From Pseudomonas reactans (GTDB lineage Bacteria > Pseudomonadota > Gammaproteobacteria > Pseudomonadales > Pseudomonadaceae), in the NCBI RefSeq assembly GCF_013385825.1, contig NZ_JACAPG010000008.1, positions 248,001 through 312,000 of the forward strand: DNA of 64,000 nt. Direction: 5' to 3'. The stretch's first letter is position 1. Every line of letters begins with the position of its first letter. A program made the translations under genes and the position numbers. The notes beneath the pieces are model-generated. The model worked only from the letters and a program-made list of their open reading frames with translations, made no database searches and had not been told where the DNA came from. This document shows positions 1-8,679 of this stretch, piece after piece.

Positions 1-143
1 CGTTCAACGTCTTCTTTAGTAGCGCGTTGCACTTGGGCGAGAACTTCACCGTTAGCCGGGTTGATGGCTTCGAAGGTGGCATCGCTGCCAGCGTCGCTGT
101 AGCCGCCGTCAATGTAGAGTTTTTGCAGGTCGAAACGGGCCAT
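1..143 (-). CDS. betB: Betaine-aldehyde dehydrogenase, N-terminal part (cut by window edge)
   Basis: Only the first 47 codons lie in the window. They read [15 protein letters not shown] followed by a segment with [14 protein letters not shown], the usual N-terminus of NAD-dependent betaine-aldehyde dehydrogenases of the ALDH superfamily. The enzyme oxidises betaine aldehyde to glycine betaine in the cytoplasm. The catalytic Cys and Glu lie outside the window. It sits just downstream of betI on the same strand, as in the betIBA operon of pseudomonads. The assignment rests on the N-terminus plus synteny. Confidence 0.9.
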   Translation of the reverse strand, partial: MARFDLQKLYIDGGYSDAGSDATFEAINPANGEVLAQVQRATKEDVE

Positions 144-253
144 AAAGTCCTCGCAAGTGCATAAGTGGTTGGCGTTAACCGCCGAACAGTGGGCCATAAG
201 GGTGTGGCAACACTGAGCGACAGCAGTTCAGGGGTTGAGCGGTTATGTGTGCT

Positions 254-847
254 CTAACTCACCTGCTTGGCCAATTGGAAATCCATGTATTCGTAAGCGA
301 TCCGTTGCGCCTGCTCCGTGTCGAAAGCGTCTCCCGACAGGGCGCCGCGCAACCACAAACCGTCGATCAGGGCCGCCAGGCCTCGGGCTGCTTTGCGTGC
401 GCGCGGCAGCGGCAGCACTCGGCGGAACTGGCAGCACAGGTTGGAATACAGACGTTGATCGTTGATCCGCTGCAACCTGTGCAATGACGGGTGATGCATG
501 CTGGTGGCCCAGAAGGCCAGCCAGGTTTTCATTGCCGGGCCGTTGACCTGGCTGGCGTCGAAGTTGCCTTCGATGATCACCTGGAGGTGCGCCCGTGGGC
601 TGTCATCCTTCAGGGCACGCCTGCGTTCGTGGACGTTCTCGATCAACGCATTCATCAAGTACCGCATCGTCGCGGCGATCAGGCCGTTCTTGTCCTGAAA
701 GTAGTGACTGATGATGCCGTTCGAGACGCCGGCCAAACGGGCGATCAGCGCAATGCTGGCATCTCCCATTCCGACCTGATCGATGGCCGTCAGCGTGGCT
801 TCGATCAACTGCTGGCGGCGTATGGGTTGCATACCGACCTTGGGCAT
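254..847 (-). CDS. betI: TetR-family choline-responsive repressor BetI
   Basis: This 197-aa protein opens with [18 protein letters not shown] and an N-terminal TetR helix-turn-helix ([19 protein letters not shown], about residues 33-51). The rest is a ligand-binding helical domain with [18 protein letters not shown]. Sequence and length fit BetI, which in this family represses the bet genes until choline is present. It is the first gene of a leftward unit continuing into betB 110 bp downstream. A perfect 20-bp palindrome lies 70 bp upstream of its start, between it and the divergent betT, which fits autorepression and control of both directions. Confidence 0.95.
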   Translation of the reverse strand: MPKVGMQPIRRQQLIEATLTAIDQVGMGDASIALIARLAGVSNGIISHYFQDKNGLIAATMRYLMNALIENVHERRRALKDDSPRAHLQVIIEGNFDASQVNGPAMKTWLAFWATSMHHPSLHRLQRINDQRLYSNLCCQFRRVLPLPRARKAARGLAALIDGLWLRGALSGDAFDTEQAQRIAYEYMDFQLAKQVS

Positions 848-917
848 GTAGCACCTCTCCTTAGGCCTGCCGATGGGCGATCAACGTCCGTCGGCTTGAG
901 GGCCAGTCTATTTTGTT

Positions 918-937
918 TTGATTGAACGTTCAATCAA
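918..937. promoter_or_regulatory. Putative BetI operator (perfect 20-bp palindrome)
   Basis: TTGATTGAACGTTCAATCAA equals its own reverse complement over all 20 bp. It lies in the betI-betT intergenic region and has the size and symmetry of a TetR-family operator. The ATTGAACGTTCAAT core resembles BetI boxes as I remember them. Binding by BetI is inferred. Confidence 0.8.
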
Positions 938-1169
938 CAAAGAATAAGATCTGCGACAAATGGTCGCGTCCTACAGGTATTTCCTACGTGTAGGCACGAC
1001 ATCTGGCACCTGGTTAAACCCCTGAAACGTCCCTGGGCACTGCGCTCACGGGGTGCAGGGATTTAAGGGGTGTCTTTATAACACCCGTCCGTCGACTGCC
1101 GAAAAATCGATGTCCCGGGATAACCGTTGCCTTGTGTTTCTCTCTCGCACTGCCCGGAGCATCTGCGCC

Positions 1170-3161
1170 ATGAGTTCTGCCTCTCTTATAAAGACCCCGC
1201 CGGAAAAGGTGCGGGTCAACGGTTGGGTGTTCTACACCTCCACCGCGTTGATTCTGTTGTTGACTGCCATCCTGATCATCGCCCCGCAGGAGGCCGGGCG
1301 CATGCTCGGTGTCGCCCAGGCGTGGCTGTCGAAAAGCTTCGGCTGGTACTACATGGTGGTCATCGCCGCCTACCTGGTGTTTGTGGTCGGCTTGGCATTT
1401 TCCTCCTACGGCAAATTGAAACTGGGCAGCAAGGACGACACCCCGGACTTCAGCTACGGCGCCTGGGCCGGCATGTTGTTCTCGTCGGGCATCGGCATTT
1501 CGCTGCTGTACTTCGGCGCGTCCGAGCCTTTGGACCACTATTTCAACCCGCCCGAAGGCGCAGCCGCCAGCAATGGCGCCGCACGCCAGGCGCTGCAACT
1601 GACCTTCCTGCACTGGGGCCTGCACGGCTGGGCGATCTACGCCCTGGTCGGCCTGGCGGTGGCGTACTTCGCGTATCGCCATAACCAGCCGCTGGCCTTG
1701 CGTTCGGCGCTGTACCCGCTGGTGGGCGAGCGTTGGGTGAAAGGCGCGGCCGGCCACGCGGTGGACGGTTTCGGCATGTTCGTGACCCTGTTGGGCCTGG
1801 TGACGAACCTGGGGATTGGTTCGATGCAGGTGTCGTCCGGGTTGGAAAACCTGTTCGGCATGGAACATAGCAACACCAACCTGCTGATCGTGATCATCGT
1901 GATGAGCACCGTGGCGACCATCGCCGCCGTGTCGGGTGTGGAGAATGGCATTCGTCGCCTGTCCAACCTCAACATCGTGTTGTTCAGCGGCCTGCTGATC
2001 TTCGTGCTGCTGTTCGGCCCGACCTTGCACTTGCTCAATGGCTTGGTGCAGAACACCGGTGACTACCTCAACGGCATCATCCTGAAAACCTTCGACCTCT
2101 ACGTGTACGAAGGCGACGCCGACAAGACCGAGCGCTGGATGGGCCTGTGGACCCTGTTCTACTGGGCCTGGTGGATTTCCTGGGCGCCATTCGTGGGCAT
2201 GTTCATCGCGCGTATTTCCCGTGGTCGTACCGTGCGTGAACTGGTGGCCGGCGTGCTGCTGATCCCGCTGGGTTTCACCCTGGCGTGGTTGTCGATCTTC
2301 GGTAACTCGGCCTTGGACCTGGTGCTGAACCACGGTGCGGTGGAGTTGGGCAAGACCGCACTGGAACAGCCGTCCATGGCGATCTACCAGTTGCTTGAGC
2401 ATTACCCGGCGTCGAAAGTGGTCATCGGCGTGTCGATCTTCGTGGGCTTCGTGCTTTTCCTGACCCCGGCGGATTCCGGCGCGGTGATGATGGCCAACCT
2501 GTCCTGCAAAGGCGGCAACGTGGATGAAGACGCGCCGCATTGGCTGCGTATCTTCTGGTCGGCGGTGATCACCCTGGTGACCATCGGCCTGCTGTTTGCC
2601 GGCAACTTCGAAGCCATGCAAACCATGGTGGTGCTGGCGGGGCTGCCGTTCTCGGTGGTGTTGATCTTCTTTATGTTCGGCTTGCACAAGGCCATGCGCC
2701 AGGATGTGGCGATCGAACAGGAGCAAGCGCAACTGGCCGAGCGTGGCCGCCGTGGTTTCAGCGAGCGTTTGACCGCGCTGGACCTGCAGCCGAGCCAAGG
2801 CACCGTGCAACGCTTTATGGACAAGCACGTCACGCCAGCGCTGGAAGAAGCGGCGACGGCGTTGCGTGAACAGGGGCTGGAGGTGCAGACACTGCTGGGT
2901 AAATCCAAGCGCTGCATCGGTGTGCGCATCGAGATGGAAGAGGGCAACCCGTTTGTCTACGAAGTGAGCCTGGATGCTTACTCGTCGGCACCGAGCGACC
3001 TGCCCGAGGAAGAGCGCACGCGTTACTACCGCGCCGAGGTCTACCTGCACAACGGACCTCAGGAATACGACCTGATGGGCTTCGCCCAGGAACAGATCAC
3101 CCGGGACGTGCTCGATCAGTTTGAAAGCCATCGGCAGCTCCTTGGCCGTGTCTATAGCTGA
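1170..3161 (+). CDS. betT: High-affinity choline transporter, BCCT family
   Basis: The chosen start (MSSASLIKTPPEKVRVNG) gives 663 aa and has GGAG 8 nt upstream; an ATG 39 codons earlier would add a non-conserved tail. The protein has about 12 membrane segments and the BCCT signature FYWAWWISWAPFVGMFIAR at roughly residues 330-350, rich in Trp for binding the trimethylammonium head. A long hydrophilic C-terminal domain (about the last 150 residues) is typical of BetT and is linked to osmosensing in that family. It imports choline by ion coupling across the inner membrane. It is divergent from betI across the palindromic operator. The end faces cbcV across a REPIN and a bidirectional terminator. 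Confidence 0.95.
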   Translation: MSSASLIKTPPEKVRVNGWVFYTSTALILLLTAILIIAPQEAGRMLGVAQAWLSKSFGWYYMVVIAAYLVFVVGLAFSSYGKLKLGSKDDTPDFSYGAWAGMLFSSGIGISLLYFGASEPLDHYFNPPEGAAASNGAARQALQLTFLHWGLHGWAIYALVGLAVAYFAYRHNQPLALRSALYPLVGERWVKGAAGHAVDGFGMFVTLLGLVTNLGIGSMQVSSGLENLFGMEHSNTNLLIVIIVMSTVATIAAVSGVENGIRRLSNLNIVLFSGLLIFVLLFGPTLHLLNGLVQNTGDYLNGIILKTFDLYVYEGDADKTERWMGLWTLFYWAWWISWAPFVGMFIARISRGRTVRELVAGVLLIPLGFTLAWLSIFGNSALDLVLNHGAVELGKTALEQPSMAIYQLLEHYPASKVVIGVSIFVGFVLFLTPADSGAVMMANLSCKGGNVDEDAPHWLRIFWSAVITLVTIGLLFAGNFEAMQTMVVLAGLPFSVVLIFFMFGLHKAMRQDVAIEQEQAQLAERGRRGFSERLTALDLQPSQGTVQRFMDKHVTPALEEAATALREQGLEVQTLLGKSKRCIGVRIEMEEGNPFVYEVSLDAYSSAPSDLPEEERTRYYRAEVYLHNGPQEYDLMGFAQEQITRDVLDQFESHRQLLGRVYS

Positions 3162-3186
3162 TACGTGAGGTTCTAACCGTTCCCTT

Positions 3187-3281
3187 GTAGGAGCCGGCTT
3201 GCCGGCGATGAGGCCCTCGAGCCTTGCGGCGATCCAACGAACGCCTCGCCGGCAAGAACTAGGCGTCCCCCCGGCTCCTAC
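3187..3281. repeat. REPIN, GTAGGAGCCGGC type, right arm degraded
   Basis: The left arm GTAGGAGCCGGCTTGCCGGC and the right arm (CGCCGGCAAG ... CCGGCTCCTAC) form an inverted pair, but the right arm is broken by about 14 extra bases near 3259-3272. It lies between convergent betT and cbcV. Confidence 0.85.
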
Positions 3282-3314
3282 AGTGGGGTGTGTTATCCGT
3301 CATACCGGTAAAAC

Positions 3315-3342
3315 AAAACGCCGCGATCCTCGCGGCGTTTTT
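3315..3342. terminator. Bidirectional intrinsic terminator
   Basis: The stem AAAACGCCGCG / CGCGGCGTTTT encloses a 5-nt loop and is flanked by A and T runs, so it can act on both strands. It is well placed to end betT (+) and cbcXWV (-). Confidence 0.85.
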
Positions 3343-3354
3343 ATGTCCGGGGGC

Positions 3355-4533
3355 TTAGCCCAGGTTCTTGCCTAGCAGGGCATGGTAAAGCTCACTGTCA
3401 CCCAAGATCCCCACCACCTGGTTGTTGTCATGCAGCACCAGCTTGTTCCCGGTGTGATAACGGATCTGCAACGCATCACGCATGCCGATATTCGAATCCA
3501 CCAGCGTCGGCACTCGGCCCAAACCTTCTACCGCTTGCCCCGGTGCCCAGTTCTGCAAATTCATCACCGCGCCATTCTGGCGGGCACCCTTGATGGTGTT
3601 GCCTTCGGCCAGGTCCAGCCACGAGTCGCCGCCCGGGTCCAGGCACACCGAACCGTTGACGCGCTTGCAGTTGTCCAGAGTGCGCATCAGGCTGCGCCCG
3701 CACAGTACGTTCAGCGGGTTGGTATGCGCGACGAAGGTGCGCACATAGTCGTCCGCCGGGTTCAGCACGATCTCTTCCGGCACGCTGTACTGGATGATCT
3801 TGCCGTCTTTCATGATCGCGATGCGGCTGCCCAGTTTGAGCGCCTCATCTAGGTCGTGGCTCACGAACACGATGGTCTTGCTCAGCTTGCGTTGCAGTTC
3901 CAGCAACTCGTCCTGTAGCCCTTGGCGGATCAGCGGGTCGAGGGCGGAGAAGGGTTCGTCCATCAGCAGGATGTCGGCGTCCATTGCCAACGCACGGGCT
4001 AGGCCGACGCGTTGTTGCATGCCGCCGGAGAGTTCATCCGGCTTCTTGTTGCGCCATTGGGTCAGGCCCACCAGTTCGAGCTTTTCGTCCACCAGCTTGC
4101 GCCGGTCTTTCTCCGGACGGCCCTGCATTTCCAGGCCGAAGCTGATGTTTTCGCGCACCGTCAACCAAGGCATCAGGGCGAACTTCTGGAACACCATGGC
4201 GATGCGTTTGGTGCGCATCATTTTCAGCTCGGCAGGTGTGCAGGAGGCGATGTCGATCTGGCGACCTTCATGCTCCACGAACAGTTGCCCACGGCTGACG
4301 GTGTTGAGGCCATTGATGCAGCGCAACAAGCTGGATTTGCCGGAGCCAGACAGGCCCATCAGCACGCAGATCTCGCCTTTCTCGACATCCAGGCTGGCTT
4401 TTTCAACGCCGACAATCTGCCCGGTCTTTTTCAGGATTTCGTTACGGCTCATGCCCTGGTCCAGCAGCTTGAGCGCCTCGCGTGGGTCTTTGGAAAAGAT
4501 CACGTCGACATTGTCGAATCGGATAATGCTCAT
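3355..4533 (-). CDS. cbcV: Choline/betaine/carnitine ABC transporter ATPase
   Basis: This 392-aa ABC ATPase has Walker A GLSGSGKSS (about residues 60-68), signature DELSGGMQQRVGLARAL, Walker B ILLMDEPFSALDP and a following HDLDEALKLG segment. The C-terminal region of about 120 residues, beyond the ATPase core, fits the regulatory extension of the ProV/OpuA/ChoV group. It powers uptake of quaternary ammonium compounds. Its ATG overlaps the stop of cbcW (ATGA), so the two are translationally coupled. In P. aeruginosa the Cbc core works with several binding proteins, including CbcX, CaiX and BetX; caiX is also in this window. Confidence 0.93.
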   Translation of the reverse strand: MSIIRFDNVDVIFSKDPREALKLLDQGMSRNEILKKTGQIVGVEKASLDVEKGEICVLMGLSGSGKSSLLRCINGLNTVSRGQLFVEHEGRQIDIASCTPAELKMMRTKRIAMVFQKFALMPWLTVRENISFGLEMQGRPEKDRRKLVDEKLELVGLTQWRNKKPDELSGGMQQRVGLARALAMDADILLMDEPFSALDPLIRQGLQDELLELQRKLSKTIVFVSHDLDEALKLGSRIAIMKDGKIIQYSVPEEIVLNPADDYVRTFVAHTNPLNVLCGRSLMRTLDNCKRVNGSVCLDPGGDSWLDLAEGNTIKGARQNGAVMNLQNWAPGQAVEGLGRVPTLVDSNIGMRDALQIRYHTGNKLVLHDNNQVVGILGDSELYHALLGKNLG

Positions 4534-5375
4534 GCATCACCCCCTACTTTAGCGTCGGGTTGTTTGCAGATACGGTCGAGCATGATGGCCAGCAGCACGA
4601 TCGCCAGGCCGGCTTCAAAGCCCAGGGCGATATCGGCGGTGTTCAGCGCGTTGACCACGGGTTTGCCGAGGCCGTCGGCGCCCACCAGGGCCGCGATCAC
4701 CACCATCGACAACGACAGCATGATGCATTGGGTAATGCCGGCGGCAATGCTCGGCATGGCGTGGGGCAGTTCAATGCGCGAGAGCAACTGACGGCGCGAG
4801 CAGCCAAAGGCCTTGCCGGCGTCCATCAACTCTTGCGGTACATCACGGATACCCAGGTAGGTCAGGCGGATCGGCGCGGCAATCGCGAACACCACCGTGG
4901 AAATCAGCCCAGGCACCACACCCAGCCCGAAGAGGGTCAGGGTAGGGATGAGGTAGACGAAGGTCGGTACGGTCTGCATCAGATCGAGCACCGGCCGCAT
5001 CATGGTGTAGAACAACGGTTTGTGCGCGGCAACAATGCCCAGCGGCACACCGATGACCACGCAGACCAGGGTGGCGAACAGCACTTGCGCCAGGGTCTCC
5101 ATGGTTTCCTGCCAGTACCCCAGGTTGAGGATCAGCAGGAAGGAGGCGATGACAAAAACAGTCAGTCCCCATTTACGTTGGATAAAGTGAGCCAGCAGCG
5201 CAATCAGACCGATCAATGCCAGCGGATTGAACCAGGTCAGCGCGAACGTCACGCCGTGGATCATCGTTTCCAGTGTCGATGCGATTGCGTCGAAGTAGTT
5301 GGCGCCGTGTTGGGTCAACCATTCGACGAAGGCAGCGATGTACTGGCCTAGTGGGATTTTCTGTTCAGTCAGCAT
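4530..5375 (-). CDS. cbcW: Choline/betaine/carnitine ABC transporter permease
   Basis: With the start at MLTEQKIPLGQY the protein is 281 aa, the usual ChoW/CbcW length; an in-frame ATG six codons earlier is possible and neither has a clear Shine-Dalgarno sequence. It has about six membrane helices and the EAA-type loop (DAGKAFGCSRRQLLSRIELPHAMPS) that contacts the ATPase. It forms the inner-membrane channel of the Cbc transporter. It is the middle gene of cbcXWV, 66 bp after cbcX and overlapping cbcV. Confidence 0.92.
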   Translation of the reverse strand: MLTEQKIPLGQYIAAFVEWLTQHGANYFDAIASTLETMIHGVTFALTWFNPLALIGLIALLAHFIQRKWGLTVFVIASFLLILNLGYWQETMETLAQVLFATLVCVVIGVPLGIVAAHKPLFYTMMRPVLDLMQTVPTFVYLIPTLTLFGLGVVPGLISTVVFAIAAPIRLTYLGIRDVPQELMDAGKAFGCSRRQLLSRIELPHAMPSIAAGITQCIMLSLSMVVIAALVGADGLGKPVVNALNTADIALGFEAGLAIVLLAIMLDRICKQPDAKVGGDA

Positions 5376-5441
5376 GGTAGTGAATGTCCACATGCGAAGA
5401 GGGAAAACATCCCGAGGCAGCGCACCGCCCCGGGGACAACA

Positions 5442-6389
5442 TTACTTGGCGAGGTAGGCTTTAACGGCGTCGAGTCCTGGTTTGCCATCTACGGTGGTGA
5501 CACCGGCGAGCCAGGTGTCGAGGACTTGCGGGTTGGCTTTCAGCCAGGCCTTGGCGGCGGCGTCAGGCTTTTGTTTGTCGTCCAGGACTTTACCCATCAG
5601 GGTGCTTTCCATGTCCAAGGTGAACACCAGGTTTTTCAGCAACTGGCCGACGTTGCTGCATTCCTGGGTATAACCCTTGCGGGTGTTGGTGTAGATGGTG
5701 GCCTGGCCGTAGTTGGGGCCGAACGAGTCGTCACCGCCAGTCAGGTACTTCATCTTGAAGCGGGTGTTCATCGGGTGCGGTTCCCAGCCAAGGAACACGA
5801 TGGCCTGGTCGCGCTTGGTGGCGCGTTCGACCTGGGAGAGCATGCCGGCTTCGCTGGACTCAACCACTTTGAAGCCCGCGGCTTTCAGGCCGAAGGCGTC
5901 TTTGTCGATCAGGGTCTGGATGGTGCGGTTGCCGTCATTGCCCGGCTCGATGCCGTAGATCTTGCCACCCAGCTCATCCTTGAATTTGGCGATGTCGGCG
6001 AAGTCCTTGAGGCCCTTGTTGTACAGCGCTTCCGGGACGGCCAGGGTGTACTTGGCGTTCTCCAGGTTGGCGCGCACGGTTTCCACGGTGCCGGCATCAC
6101 GGTACTGCTTGATGTCGTTTTCCATGGTCGGCATCCAGTTGCCGAGGAAGATGTCCATGTTCTTGCCGTCGGCCAGGGACTTGTAGGTCACTGGTACGGA
6201 AATCATCGTGGTGCGCGGCTTGTAGCCCAGGCCCTTGAGGATTTCGCTGGTGGTCGCGGTGGTGACGGTGATGTCGGTCCAGCCGACATCGGAGAAGTTG
6301 ACGGTCTTGCACTGTTCCGGTTCTGCAGCGTGTGCCAGGACTGGCAGACTCAGCATGGCGGCCAACAACAACTGGGGTGAACCTTTCAT
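5442..6389 (-). CDS. cbcX: Periplasmic choline-binding protein of the Cbc transporter
   Basis: The start MKGSPQLLLAAMLSLPVLAHAAEP has AGGAGT 8 nt upstream and gives 315 aa with a clear Sec signal peptide ending near AHA-AEP. A longer reading from an ATG at 6506 is not needed. The mature part (VGWTDITVTTATTSEIL, PGNDGNRTIQT, WEPHPMN) is typical of ChoX/OpuAC-type binding proteins, which hold the substrate in an aromatic box. It delivers choline or related compounds to CbcWV. It leads the operon. The upstream region carries a 12-bp direct repeat proposed here as an AraC-type regulator site. Confidence 0.93.
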   Translation of the reverse strand: MKGSPQLLLAAMLSLPVLAHAAEPEQCKTVNFSDVGWTDITVTTATTSEILKGLGYKPRTTMISVPVTYKSLADGKNMDIFLGNWMPTMENDIKQYRDAGTVETVRANLENAKYTLAVPEALYNKGLKDFADIAKFKDELGGKIYGIEPGNDGNRTIQTLIDKDAFGLKAAGFKVVESSEAGMLSQVERATKRDQAIVFLGWEPHPMNTRFKMKYLTGGDDSFGPNYGQATIYTNTRKGYTQECSNVGQLLKNLVFTLDMESTLMGKVLDDKQKPDAAAKAWLKANPQVLDTWLAGVTTVDGKPGLDAVKAYLAK

Positions 6390-6794
6390 CTGGGTAGACT
6401 CCTGTGTTTTTTCTGGCGGCATTCGCCGCGCTTTATAGGTGTTGCGGTTGGTGCGTGCGACAACAGCTCTGGCACGGTGCCTTGCAAACGAGTCGAGACT
6501 GATCATGTACCAGTGAAAATCTGACGCCTACAGGGGGCGTCGTATCCAGTACAGGGATGGTCGTATCCAGTGTCGGTGACGTCGCTTACAGATTTTTCTT
6601 AAGGCGAAACTGCAGTTTTCGTCTATCTGCACCGCTAAAAACGGCCAAAACAGGTGATCGTACGCAAGCGACGCTGGTGAGCATGGTTACGTCGGTGTGA
6701 GACGCCGTGATGACGAACAAAAGGCTGATGATGCCGCCATCTGGGCGATTTGAGCGTAGCAGCTGGCCCGTGCTTATCGAGGAGTTCCACGGCA
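6390..6794. other. cbcX-sdaB divergent regulatory region
   Basis: These 405 bp contain no convincing gene. They separate cbcX (-) from sdaB (+) and must hold the promoters of both. The notable element is a tandem repeat at 6539-6571, listed separately. Short overlapping ORFs here have no recognisable coding character. Confidence 0.6.
6539..6571 (+). promoter_or_regulatory. Tandem GTCGTATCCAGT repeat, candidate GbdR site
   Basis: GTCGTATCCAGT occurs at 6539-6550 and again at 6560-6571, so identical faces repeat every 21 bp, two helical turns. This suits two monomers of an AraC-family activator. The GTCG-N17-GTCG frame also occurs upstream of caiX, dgc, gbcA and nearly glyA. Binding by GbdR is inferred. 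Confidence 0.55.
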
Positions 6795-8171
6795 ATGGCT
6801 ATCAGTGTTTTCGACCTGTTCAAGATCGGCATCGGGCCTTCGAGTTCTCACACCGTCGGCCCCATGCGCGCCGCGGCGTTATTCGTTCAAGGCTTGCGTG
6901 AACGTGAACTGTTGGAACAAGTGCGGCGCGTCGAAGTTCAGCTCTACGGCTCCTTGTCCGCCACCGGCATCGGCCACGGCAGCGATACCGCGACCATCAT
7001 GGGCCTGATGGGCGAATGGCCGGACGCGATCGATCCATCGCAAATCGGCCTGCGCATTCACACCCTGCGCGAGACCGACACCTTGTTGCTGGACGGGCGT
7101 TTGGCGGTGCCTTTCGTCTGGGCGCGGGACATGCGCCTGCTCGACGAAAACCTGCCGTTCCACCCCAACGCCATGACACTGGTGGTGCACGGCGATAACG
7201 GCGAACTGCACCGCGACACCTACTATTCAGTGGGTGGCGGTTTCGTGGTGGATGAAGCCCAGGCGCAGAGCGGTGTGGCCGATATGGACCGCACCGAGTT
7301 GCCTTACGATTTTTCCAGCGCGGTCGAACTGTTGCAGTTGTGCAAGACCCACAACCTGCGCGTCGCCGAATTGATGCTGGCTAACGAAAAAACCTGGCGC
7401 TCCGAAGAAGAAATCCGCAGCGGCCTGATGAAACTCTGGCGCGCCATGCAGGATTGCGTGGAGCAGGGCCTCAAGCACGAAGGCATCCTGCCTGGCGGCC
7501 TGAACGTGCGCCGCCGCGCCGCCAAGTTGCATCGCAGCCTGCAAGAGTTGGGTAAGCCGAACGTGATCGGCTCGACCTTGAGTGCCATGGAGTGGGTCAA
7601 CCTGTTCGCCCTGGCAGTCAACGAGGAAAACGCCGCCGGTGGGCGCATGGTGACCGCGCCCACCAACGGCGCGGCGGGGATCATCCCGGCGGTACTGCAC
7701 TACTTCATGAAATTCAGCGAGGAAGTCACCGAAGCCAACGTGGTCGACTACCTGCTCGGTGCGGCGGCGGTGGGGATCCTGTGCAAGAAGAACGCCTCGA
7801 TCTCCGGTGCCGAAGTCGGTTGCCAGGGTGAAGTGGGTTCGGCCTGCGCGATGGCGGCTGCTGGTTTGGCTGAGATCCTTGGCGCCACGCCGGAGCAGCT
7901 GTGCAACGCCGCTGAAATCGGCCTGGAACATAACCTCGGCCTCACCTGCGACCCCGTAGGCGGGCTGGTGCAAGTGCCGTGTATCGAGCGCAATGCAATC
8001 GCGGCGGTGAAGGCGATCAACGCGGCGCAAATGGCGCTGCGGGGGGACGGCCAGCACTTCATCTCCCTGGACCGGGTGATCCGCACCATGCGCGATACCG
8101 GGGCGGATATGCATGACAAGTACAAAGAGACATCGCGGGGTGGGTTGGCGGTCAGCGCCGTCGAATGTTGA
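6795..8171 (+). CDS. sdaB: L-serine ammonia-lyase (single-chain, iron-sulfur)
   Basis: The start [20 protein letters not shown] follows AGGAG and gives 458 aa. The SSSHTVGPM motif near the N-terminus and the C-terminal Cys residues ([38 protein letters not shown]) that hold the [4Fe-4S] cluster are those of the SdaA/SdaB family. It converts L-serine to pyruvate and ammonia. In this neighbourhood it disposes of the serine made from glycine by GlyA, so it completes betaine catabolism. It is divergent from cbcX, the same order as in P. aeruginosa. Confidence 0.95.
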   Translation: MAISVFDLFKIGIGPSSSHTVGPMRAAALFVQGLRERELLEQVRRVEVQLYGSLSATGIGHGSDTATIMGLMGEWPDAIDPSQIGLRIHTLRETDTLLLDGRLAVPFVWARDMRLLDENLPFHPNAMTLVVHGDNGELHRDTYYSVGGGFVVDEAQAQSGVADMDRTELPYDFSSAVELLQLCKTHNLRVAELMLANEKTWRSEEEIRSGLMKLWRAMQDCVEQGLKHEGILPGGLNVRRRAAKLHRSLQELGKPNVIGSTLSAMEWVNLFALAVNEENAAGGRMVTAPTNGAAGIIPAVLHYFMKFSEEVTEANVVDYLLGAAAVGILCKKNASISGAEVGCQGEVGSACAMAAAGLAEILGATPEQLCNAAEIGLEHNLGLTCDPVGGLVQVPCIERNAIAAVKAINAAQMALRGDGQHFISLDRVIRTMRDTGADMHDKYKETSRGGLAVSAVEC

Positions 8172-8188
8172 GCTGACCCCATCCTTCT

Positions 8189-8286
8189 GTAGGAGCGAGC
8201 TTGCTCGCGAAGAACCGGAGAGCGCCGCGTCCCTCCAAAATGCCCGCGTTATCGTTAACCACCTTCGCGAGCAAGCTCGCTCCTAC
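8189..8286. repeat. REPIN, GTAGGAGCGAGC type
   Basis: The arms GTAGGAGCGAGCTTGCTCGC and its near-perfect inverted copy ending CTCGCTCCTAC enclose about 50 bp. It lies just after the sdaB stop. Confidence 0.92.
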
Positions 8287-8287
8287 A

Positions 8288-8679
8288 TTGAACATCACCC
8301 GACGAGCACGCCACCTTTTGGCGCGTCGCAAACAGATAAGTAGCTACCGAACGATTTCCCTCCTGACCACCGGTTACCCGTGCTTGGGGTGACAGACTTC
8401 TCCCACACCCGCAAAGCGCCTTCCCACAAGTGCTACCGATCTGCTCACGGCCCGTGGGCAGACTCCTTCCTACGGCTGATTTCGGCTATATCCGTACTCG
8501 CGGCGCGGGCTTATCTAGACGCGTCATCAGGTCGTTTTTAGGAGTTATTGGACGGCCATTCAATTTTAGGCATGGCATTTGCTCTATCAATTCAAAGCCT
8601 CTCTCCTCGCTGGATGAAGAGCGCAATAACAAGAGCCTCGCCTGAGGCCATCACCCGCTTTGTGTGAGGAGATACCGCG
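8288..8679. other. Region upstream of gbdR
   Basis: About 390 bp hold no supportable gene; a 71-codon reading at 8430-8645 lacks a ribosome site and recognisable features. A small hairpin (GCCTC-GCCT-GAGGC, about 8634-8647) sits in the gbdR leader. The gbdR promoter must lie here, but I cannot place it with confidence. Confidence 0.5.

Noticed and set aside
1014..3131. Long minus-strand reading of 705 codons over betT
   Set aside because: It is the antisense shadow of a high-GC gene: His/Gln/Arg-rich with no domain pattern, while the plus strand encodes a clear BCCT transporter.
8189..8286. REPIN hairpins considered as CRISPR repeats or transcription terminators
   Set aside because: They are single inverted pairs dispersed over the window, with no regular spacers, no cas genes and no T runs; they fit REPIN elements.
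8430..8645. 71-codon plus-strand reading upstream of gbdR
   Set aside because: No Shine-Dalgarno sequence, no hydrophobic or domain pattern, and codon use unlike the neighbours; treated as leader DNA.
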